From an uncultured Bacteroidales bacterium (GTDB lineage Bacteria > Bacteroidota > Bacteroidia > Bacteroidales > Bacteroidaceae), in the NCBI GenBank assembly GCA_937916465.1, contig CALFTK010000052.1:1-61026 (forward strand): a stretch of 61,026 nt of DNA, in the 5' to 3' direction. Positions 55,318-61,026 of this stretch are shown piece after piece. The translations under genes were made by a program, and so were the position numbers. Positions within the stretch are counted from its first letter, which is position 1. Every line of letters begins with the position of its first letter. Under the pieces are notes generated by a model. The model did no database searches and was not told the DNA's origin. It was given only the letters and a program-made list of their open reading frames with translations.

Positions 55318-57558
55318 ATGAACATTGTAACAAAAGAGATCCAGCTTCCTGATGGAAGAATTGTTAAGCTGGAGACCGGGAAACTGGCAAAACAAGCCGA
55401 TGGAGCAGTTATGCTGACTTGCGGTAAGACTATGCTTCTGGCCACTGTATGTGCCGCTAAAGATGCAGTTCCCGGAACAGATTTTATGCCTTTACAGGTA
55501 GAGTACAGAGAGAAATATGCAGCAATCGGACGCTATCCGGGTGGCTTTACAAAACGCGAAGGCCGTCCTTCTGATTACGAGATCCTAACTTGCCGTCTGG
55601 TTGACCGCGCTCTGCGTCCGCTCTTCCCAGATAACTATCATGCAGAAGTTTATGTAAATATCATACTCTATTCGGCTGATGGCGAACAGATGCCTGATGC
55701 ATTTGCAGGTTTGGCAGCATCAGCTGCTCTTGCAGTGTCAGACATCCCATTCCAGGGTCCTATTTCGGAAGTTCGTGTAGCTCGCATAGATGGAGAATAT
55801 GTAATCAATCCAACTTTCAAACAGCTTGAAGAGGCCGATATGGATGTTATGGTAGCTGCTACCTATGACAACATTATGATGGTAGAGGGCGAAATGAAAG
55901 AGGTTTCAGAAGCCGATCTGCTTGGCGCAATGAAGGCTGCCCACGAAGAGATTAAGAAGCACTGTCAGGTTCAGATGGAACTTACAGAAGCAGTGGGTAA
56001 GGTAGAAAAACGTGAATATTGCCACGAAGTTAATGATGAAGAACTTCGTCAGGCTGTAAAAGATGCTTGCTATCAGAAATCATACGAACTGGCTGCAGCA
56101 GGTAATACAGATAAACATTCACGTCAGGAGAACTTTGATGCTGTACGCGATGAATTCAAAGCTGCATACAATGAAGCTCATGCCGATATGGACGAAGCAG
56201 AGTTGGCTGAAAAGAATGCTTTGATAGACCGTTACTATCACGATGTAGAGCGCGATGCTATGCGTCGTTGTATTTTGGATGAAGGTAAACGTTTGGATGG
56301 CCGCCAGACAACAGAAATCCGTCCAATTTGGTGTGAAGCAGGTTATCTGCCCGGTCCTCACGGTTCTTCAGTATTTACTCGCGGTGAAACACAGGCTCTC
56401 TGCTCTGTAACATTGGGTACTAAGGATGATGAAAAGATGGTGGACGATGTGCTTGACCAGCACGATGAACGTTTCTTGTTGCACTATAACTTCCCTCCAT
56501 TCTGTACAGGTGAAGCCAAGGCTCAGCGCAGCACAGGTCGTCGTGAAATAGGTCACGGACATTTGGCATGGCGTGCTTTGAAAGGCCAGATTCCTGCAGA
56601 TTATCCATATTGCGTTCGCGTAGTATCAGATATTCTGGAATCTAACGGTTCTTCTTCAATGGCTACAGTTTGTGCCGGTACATTGGCACTTATGGATGCA
56701 GGTGTTAAGATTGCAAATCCTGTTTCAGGTATTGCAATGGGTCTTATCAAGAATCCGGGTGAAGATAAATATGCTGTTCTTAGCGATATTCTTGGTGATG
56801 AAGATCATTTGGGCGATATGGACTTTAAGACAACCGGAACTGTAAAGGGTCTTACTGCAACACAGATGGATATCAAGTGTGATGGTCTTTCATATGAAAT
56901 TCTGGAAAAGGCATTGGCACAGGCAAAAGCAGGTCGCGAACATATACTTGGTAAGATTCAGGAATGTCTTGCTGAACCACGTCCTGATTTGAAACCACAT
57001 GCTCCTCGCATTGAAACAATGATAATTCCTAAAGACTTTATCGGTGCTGTAATAGGCCCGGGCGGTAAGATTATTCAGGGAATGCAGGAAGAGACCGGTG
57101 CAAACATCAGCATAGAAGAGATAGATGGCGTAGGTAGAATAGAAATTGCCGCAACTAACAAAGAGAGTATTGATGCTGCTATAGCAAAGATTCGTGCTAT
57201 TGTTGCTGTTCCTGAAGTAGGCGAAGTATATGAAGGAACTGTACGCAGCGTAATGCCTTACGGTCTGTTTGTGGAATTTATGCCTGGTAAAGATGGCTTG
57301 CTACATATTTCAGAAATTGATTGGAAACGTTACGAGACAATAGAACAGACCGAAATCAAGGAGGGCGATAAGATTCAGGTTAAACTTATCGATATTGACC
57401 AGAAGACCGGTAAGTTCAAATTGTCACGCAGAGTTTTGATTGAAAAACCGGAAGGTTATCAGGAGAGACCACAGCGTGCGCCACGTGGACCACGTCCGGA
57501 AAGAGGCGAAGGCGGAAATCATCATCATAACAACAATAGAAATAATGAAGAGAAGTAA
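55318..57558 (+). CDS. pnp: Polyribonucleotide nucleotidyltransferase
   Basis: 746 aa; phosphorolytic 3'-5' exoribonuclease of the RNA degradosome. Two RNase PH domains (GKTMLLATV, FTKREGRPSDYEIL; then GPHGSSVFTRGETQALCSV), a KH domain (GPGGKIIQGMQEETGANISI) and an S1 domain (YEGTVRSVMPYGLFVEFMPGKDGLLHISEI). The tail is rich in Arg, Pro, His and Asn (GGNHHHNNNRNNEEK). The last 14 nt overlap the next gene. Confidence 0.98.
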   Translation: MNIVTKEIQLPDGRIVKLETGKLAKQADGAVMLTCGKTMLLATVCAAKDAVPGTDFMPLQVEYREKYAAIGRYPGGFTKREGRPSDYEILTCRLVDRALRPLFPDNYHAEVYVNIILYSADGEQMPDAFAGLAASAALAVSDIPFQGPISEVRVARIDGEYVINPTFKQLEEADMDVMVAATYDNIMMVEGEMKEVSEADLLGAMKAAHEEIKKHCQVQMELTEAVGKVEKREYCHEVNDEELRQAVKDACYQKSYELAAAGNTDKHSRQENFDAVRDEFKAAYNEAHADMDEAELAEKNALIDRYYHDVERDAMRRCILDEGKRLDGRQTTEIRPIWCEAGYLPGPHGSSVFTRGETQALCSVTLGTKDDEKMVDDVLDQHDERFLLHYNFPPFCTGEAKAQRSTGRREIGHGHLAWRALKGQIPADYPYCVRVVSDILESNGSSSMATVCAGTLALMDAGVKIANPVSGIAMGLIKNPGEDKYAVLSDILGDEDHLGDMDFKTTGTVKGLTATQMDIKCDGLSYEILEKALAQAKAGREHILGKIQECLAEPRPDLKPHAPRIETMIIPKDFIGAVIGPGGKIIQGMQEETGANISIEEIDGVGRIEIAATNKESIDAAIAKIRAIVAVPEVGEVYEGTVRSVMPYGLFVEFMPGKDGLLHISEIDWKRYETIEQTEIKEGDKIQVKLIDIDQKTGKFKLSRRVLIEKPEGYQERPQRAPRGPRPERGEGGNHHHNNNRNNEEK

Positions 57559-58714
57559 TTTATTGCTTCTGCTATCAGTATTTATTATGACTGTGGCCTG
57601 TCAACAGCAAGTTGACAGGTTCACTGTTGACGGTGTAATACTGGAGGCAAATGAAAAAACGCTCTATTTTGACAGGGTTGGTGCAGATAAAACACTAACT
57701 GTAGATTCTGTGGTATTGGATGAAGAGGGACAATTCAGTTTTTCACATCCGGGTTCAACAGATTGTTTTGAGTTTTATCGTTTGCGCATAGATGGGCAGT
57801 TTGTTAATCTGGTGGTAGATTCTACTGAAACCATTTCTGTCTATGCTTCTCTGCCTTCTATGGCTGTGTCGTACAGAGTAGAAGGTTCGGATAATTGCAA
57901 TAGACTTAAAGAACTGGTGATGGAACAGATAGGAATTACACAGGAAATAAACAAAATGTTACAGGGCTTTAATGGTCTTGAAGTAGGTGTGATGAATGAC
58001 CGACTTCAGGAAAAAATGGATGTATTCAAAACAAAGATTAAAAATGAATATGTTCTTTCCAATCCGTCATCTCCTTCTGCATATTACGCGCTGTTTATGA
58101 CCGTTAAAGGCAATCAGCTCTTTAATGCACAGGCTAATCGTCAGGATGCCAAATGTTTTGCATCGGTAGCTACTCAGATGGATTTACTCTATCCTGATGC
58201 AGTCAGAACAAAACATCTGCACAATATTGCAATGAAAGGTATGACCATGACTGCACCGGCAAAACCGGCTTCGGAAGAGACTCTGGCTCGATTTGAGAAT
58301 ATGCTGGTTGAATCGGGTATAATAGATATAAAATTGCCCGATTATCGTGGTGTAGAACAAAAGCTTTCCGATTTAAAGGGGCAGGTTGTGCTTTTGGATT
58401 TTACTCTCTTTAAGAGCGATTTTTCAGCAGGCTATAACCTATTACTTAGGAATCTATATGATAAATATGGTAAAGATGGTTTTACCATTTATCAGGTCTC
58501 ATTAGACAGTGATGAACATTTCTGGATAACAGGTGCAGCCAATCTTCCTTGGACTTGTGTGCGCGATGAAAACGGTGTAAATTCTCAGGTTGCTGCAAGT
58601 TACAGAGTGGTAGCATTGCCATCGGCTTTCCTTATAAATAAAGAAGGTGAACTGGTGGAAAGATTGCAAGCAATGGAAGGACTTGAAGAGAAGATTGAAA
58701 AGTTGTTAAAGTAA
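57545..58714 (+). CDS. DUF4369/thioredoxin-like lipoprotein lacking the CxxC motif
   Basis: 389 aa from ATG 57545, overlapping pnp by 14 nt. Lipobox TVAC (Cys19), then a DUF4369 domain (about 25-110, FTVDGVILEANEKTLYFDRV) and a TlpA/AhpC-type thioredoxin fold. Where thioredoxin-like proteins read DFWASWCGPC, this reads VLLDFTLFKSDFSAGY; no CxxC is present, though the cis-Pro loop (VALPSAFLIN) is kept. So redox activity is unlikely and a binding or chaperone role more so. Translational coupling to pnp. Confidence 0.9.
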   Translation: MKRSNLLLLLSVFIMTVACQQQVDRFTVDGVILEANEKTLYFDRVGADKTLTVDSVVLDEEGQFSFSHPGSTDCFEFYRLRIDGQFVNLVVDSTETISVYASLPSMAVSYRVEGSDNCNRLKELVMEQIGITQEINKMLQGFNGLEVGVMNDRLQEKMDVFKTKIKNEYVLSNPSSPSAYYALFMTVKGNQLFNAQANRQDAKCFASVATQMDLLYPDAVRTKHLHNIAMKGMTMTAPAKPASEETLARFENMLVESGIIDIKLPDYRGVEQKLSDLKGQVVLLDFTLFKSDFSAGYNLLLRNLYDKYGKDGFTIYQVSLDSDEHFWITGAANLPWTCVRDENGVNSQVAASYRVVALPSAFLINKEGELVERLQAMEGLEEKIEKLLK

Positions 58715-58730
58715 AATGTTTGGCTAAAAA

Positions 58731-58762
58731 GTTGCAGATATAGAATAAACGTTCTATCTTTG
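58731..58762 (+). promoter_or_regulatory. Promoter of greA
   Basis: GTTG (58731-58734), 20 nt, TATCTTTG (58755-58762); -7 box perfect, one mismatch at -33. It starts 17 nt past the stop of the previous gene. Confidence 0.6.
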
Positions 58763-58789
58763 CGTAGAAGCAAACAAGATTATTTAGAA

Positions 58790-58830
58790 GGGTTCCAACA
58801 TTAACCGTAGGAGTGTTGGAATTCTTTTTT
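58790..58830 (+). terminator. Intrinsic terminator in the greA leader (attenuator)
   Basis: Stem TTCCAACA (58793-58800) / TGTTGGAA (58814-58821), 13-nt loop, G-T pairs and G58790-C58824 below, then TTCTTTTTT to 58830. It lies after the greA promoter and 43 nt before the greA ATG, so it would end many transcripts as a ~60-nt RNA unless read through. Confidence 0.8.
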
Positions 58831-58872
58831 CATCTTTTTTTAGAGTGTAAACAAATAAAAATTGAATCAGAT

Positions 58873-59337
58873 ATGGCTTATATGTCGGAAGATGGCTACA
58901 AGAAATTGGTAGCCGAATTACAGTACTTAGAGAATGTACGTCGTCCTGAAGTTATTCAGCAGATAGCTGAGGCTCGCGATAAAGGCGATTTGTCAGAGAA
59001 TGCAGAGTATGATGCTGCTAAGGAGGCACAGGCAATGCTTGAATCAAAGATTGCACAACTGAAGTTGCAGATAGCCGATGCAAAGTTGATAGATGAATCT
59101 ATGATAGATACATCTACTGTGCAGATTTTGACTAAAGTGAAACTTCGCAACACAAAGAACAATGCAGTAGTGACATATACTATTGTTCCTGAAAGTGAAG
59201 CAGACCTTAAGGCAGGTAAAATTTCCTGTAACACTCCAATAGCAAAAGGTTTGCTGGGTAAAAGTGTAGGCGAAGTTGCGGAGATTACAATTCCAAGTGG
59301 AAAGATTGGTTTTGAAATATTGGAAATAACCATTTAA
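58873..59337 (+). CDS. greA: Transcription elongation factor GreA
   Basis: 154 aa from ATG 58873 (MAYMSEDGYKKLVAELQYL); the longer reading from 58813 starts inside the terminator stem. Rescues backtracked RNA polymerase by stimulating transcript cleavage. N-terminal coiled coil with the tip DKGDLSENAEYDAAKE (Asp and Glu), then the FKBP-like C-terminal domain. Ahead of it is a promoter and a leader terminator; 10 nt after it is the HIT gene. Confidence 0.97.
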   Translation: MAYMSEDGYKKLVAELQYLENVRRPEVIQQIAEARDKGDLSENAEYDAAKEAQAMLESKIAQLKLQIADAKLIDESMIDTSTVQILTKVKLRNTKNNAVVTYTIVPESEADLKAGKISCNTPIAKGLLGKSVGEVAEITIPSGKIGFEILEITI

Positions 59338-59347
59338 TAGTAGTATT

Positions 59348-59737
59348 ATGACAATCTTCAGTAGAATTATTGCAGGCGAAATACCATGCCATAAGATAGC
59401 AGAAACCGAAAATTGTTTTGCGTTTCTTGATATCAGCCCTTTGGCAAAAGGACATACTTTGGTTGTGCCTAAACGCGAAGTGGATTATATCTTTGATTTG
59501 ACAGATCAGGAACTTACTGAGTTGCATCTTTTTGCAAAGAAGATAGCAATTGCTCAGAAAAAAGCAATCCCATGTTTGCGTATAGGTCAGGCTGTGTTGG
59601 GTTTGGAGGTGCCTCATGCACATATACATCTTGTTCCTTTGCAGAGCGAGAAAGATTTGCAGTTTAGCAATCCTCGTCTGAAACTTTCTGACGAAGAGTA
59701 TGCCGAAATAGCAAATGCTATTAAAAATGAATTATAA
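59348..59737 (+). CDS. HIT family nucleotide-binding hydrolase
   Basis: 129 aa. Starts TIFSRIIAGEIPCHKIAE, the usual histidine-triad N-terminus, and ends with HAHIHLVPLQ (His triad). Hydrolyses nucleoside phosphoramidates or dinucleoside polyphosphates. Co-directional with greA at 10 nt. Confidence 0.95.
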   Translation: MTIFSRIIAGEIPCHKIAETENCFAFLDISPLAKGHTLVVPKREVDYIFDLTDQELTELHLFAKKIAIAQKKAIPCLRIGQAVLGLEVPHAHIHLVPLQSEKDLQFSNPRLKLSDEEYAEIANAIKNEL

Positions 59738-59756
59738 TAATCTAAAACAGTAGAAT

Positions 59757-60272
59757 ATGAAAATCAAATCTATCATTTTGGCATTGGTTGCAATGGTAAC
59801 TTTTGCTTCTTGTGGTGTATTGGGTGGCATGGCCGGTGGTAATTCAGAAGCGTCAAAAAGCGGAAATGCTTCAGGTGTTGCATTAAGAAACCTCTACACA
59901 ACATATCAGTCAACAGGTAAGATTGATATGACTAATATCGGCACAATGATGCAGATGGCTTCTTTGGTTAATGGTGTTCAGTCACTTAAAACTACTACAG
60001 ACAAATCTGCTTTCTATGCAGATTTCCTGACCGGTCTTATTACAGGCTCAAATAACCTTGTTAATAAGAATAATTCTACGAATGTGATGGGTGCTTTGAC
60101 TACAATGTCAAATCTTGATCTGTCGGCTATAACAAACGCTGCTGCAAACCACAATAATGCTGCAACATCTACAGGTGTATTGGGTACCGCTGCAAATATT
60201 GCTGCAGCATCTGAATCTGTATCATCTGCAGTGTCATCACTGAATAGTATCTTCAGCTTGTTTGGAAATTAA
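59757..60272 (+). CDS. Small lipoprotein rich in Ala, Ser and Asn
   Basis: 171 aa, lipobox FASC (Cys19) followed by a Gly-rich GVLGGMAGGN. The rest is low complexity, Ser/Thr/Ala/Asn-rich, with helical GTAANIAAASESVSSAVSSL. No recognised family; no charged catalytic motif. Follows the HIT gene by 19 nt. Confidence 0.85.
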   Translation: MKIKSIILALVAMVTFASCGVLGGMAGGNSEASKSGNASGVALRNLYTTYQSTGKIDMTNIGTMMQMASLVNGVQSLKTTTDKSAFYADFLTGLITGSNNLVNKNNSTNVMGALTTMSNLDLSAITNAAANHNNAATSTGVLGTAANIAAASESVSSAVSSLNSIFSLFGN

Positions 60273-60290
60273 TTCTAAAATCTCTGTATT

Positions 60291-60422
60291 ATGTTTTGGT
60301 CGTTAAGTTCAGATATTAAGGCTCTTGGTAAGCCAAATAGAAAGTATAAGTTTCACAATACTTGTATTCTTAAGAGCCAGGATAATAAAGATGAGAATAA
60401 TTCTCAAGCAAAAGAGAAGTAA
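60291..60422 (+). CDS. Possible 43-residue small protein
   Basis: ATG 60291 opens a 43-codon frame (MFWSLSSDIKALGKPNRKYK, then a polar, Lys/Asn-rich tail) ending at TAA 60422, 18 nt after the lipoprotein gene and 14 nt before a terminator. Position and codon use are compatible with a real gene; no homology is known to me. Confidence 0.4.
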   Translation: MFWSLSSDIKALGKPNRKYKFHNTCILKSQDNKDENNSQAKEK

Positions 60423-60436
60423 GAGTGAAATAAATA

Positions 60437-60474
60437 AAGGGATACAGAATTTTTTCTGCGTCCCTTATTTTTTC
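60437..60474 (+). terminator. Intrinsic terminator after the greA cluster
   Basis: AAGGGA (60437-60442) with TCCCTT (60461-60466), an inner CAGAA/TTCTG stem, then ATTTTTTC. The stop of the converging gene (60465) lies within it. Confidence 0.75.
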
Positions 60475-60911
60475 TTAGAAATTATAAATTCCGGAACATA
60501 TTCAAGAGCTATATCTTCCATTATAAATTTGATTGAGTCACTTTCTATGGGAGTTTGGATGTTGTAGCAACCTACGTATGTCACTAATAATCTATTTTTG
60601 CTATTATCAATAGTTAAACTAAAAGTCCCATCCTTATCTGAGAGAAAAAGTGATTTCTTCTTTCCTGATTTATTTATTTCTGATATAAATGCTTGTTGTA
60701 ATGGAGTACCATCTTTATACAACACTACACCTTTAATAATATCTCCTGATTTGGGATTTTTGTTTCCTAGAAATTCAATTTTGCCTGTTTCTGATTTTAG
60801 ATGATTTGTACCGTTGCTATTAAATACCTTTGTTGTGTTGCAACTTATATAAGTCAAACTCCATATTAATAATATGATAACTCTTGAATCTTGCTTTCTA
60901 ATTGCTTTCAT
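60465..60911 (-). CDS. Carboxypeptidase-regulatory-like domain lipoprotein
   Basis: 148 aa with a signal ending TYISC (Cys24). Residues 45-135 look like a CarboxypepD_reg-type beta-sandwich (GVVLYKDGTPLQQAFISE, SDKDGTFSLTID, LVTYVGCYNIQTPI). Such domains occur on outer-membrane proteins. It has a -7 box TATCTTTG at 60941-60948 on the minus strand. Everything beyond 60950 is A+T-rich window edge without a gene. Confidence 0.8.
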   Translation of the reverse strand: MKAIRKQDSRVIILLIWSLTYISCNTTKVFNSNGTNHLKSETGKIEFLGNKNPKSGDIIKGVVLYKDGTPLQQAFISEINKSGKKKSLFLSDKDGTFSLTIDNSKNRLLVTYVGCYNIQTPIESDSIKFIMEDIALEYVPEFIISKKK

Positions 60912-61026
60912 AATTTAATCACTTGAATATGTTAGTTTGACAAAGATACTAGTTTTCTTATAATCACGGGGCTATTGCAAAATTCATTTGCCGAGATAAT
61001 AAACGAACTATCGGTTTTGAGCTTCA

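Noticed and set aside
57480..57558. His/Asn-rich PNPase tail as a metal-binding element
   Set aside because: Low-complexity tails are common on this enzyme; nothing else supports a special function.
1..61026. CRISPR array or insertion sequence
   Set aside because: No regularly spaced repeat units and no transposase or Cas-like protein were found in any frame.

Overview
This is a chromosomal window from a member of the Bacteroidales, probably Bacteroidaceae or Prevotellaceae. The signs are A+T-rich intergenic DNA, almost no Shine-Dalgarno sequences, and promoters of the Bacteroides type (TTTG, about 20 nt, TAnnTTTG). Family-typical genes agree: fused SecDF, fused gamma/alpha KorA, long LepB, Big_5, DUF4254, WbqC, DUF4369 and 6-bladed propeller proteins, and GH2 and GH127 glycosidases. 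No phage, insertion sequence, CRISPR array or rRNA is visible; there is one tRNA. Left part (0-16.3 kb): an Lrp-type regulator precedes a gamma-glutamyl hydrolase/dipeptidase fusion. On the minus strand lies acpP-fabF-Big_5 lipoprotein, with the last gene starting at a TTG one base after the fabF stop. Then come an unusual 413-aa protein with an internal lipobox, a secreted GH2 beta-glucuronidase, pckA, a dapB-lepB-wbqC run and a converging GT9/DUF4254 pair. 16.3-20.5 kb is the most mosaic stretch. Two AAA ATPases of the DUF4143 and ATPase_2/DUF234 types flank a small lipoprotein gene and a membrane microprotein. Fragments of a second copy of the lipoprotein gene sit on both sides of the DUF4143 gene, and its promoter is built partly from one of them. 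A tRNA-Arg(CCT) and a long hairpin lie next to it. 20.5-38 kb: a GH127 arabinofuranosidase, a repeat-bearing intergenic region, two paralogous propeller proteins behind an aminopeptidase P, korAB, a large secreted protein of unknown function, secDF, and a nuclease-fold protein with two rhomboid proteases. 37.6-49.5 kb is envelope and housekeeping: argS, a viroplasmin/RNase H protein, two LTA-synthase-type transferases, an LpxL-type acyltransferase, an MsbA-type exporter and purT. 49-55 kb is all minus strand and reads as a surface glycan locus: opine-type dehydrogenase, TupA ATP-grasp, GT2-Stealth fusion, flippase, SIS isomerase, PfkB kinase, LTA-synthase-type transferase. Together they could make a phosphodiester-linked, amino-acid-derived surface polymer; this is the best candidate for an undescribed system. 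55-61 kb: pnp and a cysteine-less thioredoxin-like lipoprotein, then greA behind a leader with an intrinsic terminator between promoter and gene, a HIT protein and small lipoproteins. Protein assignments rest on motifs recognised by eye; no database search was possible.
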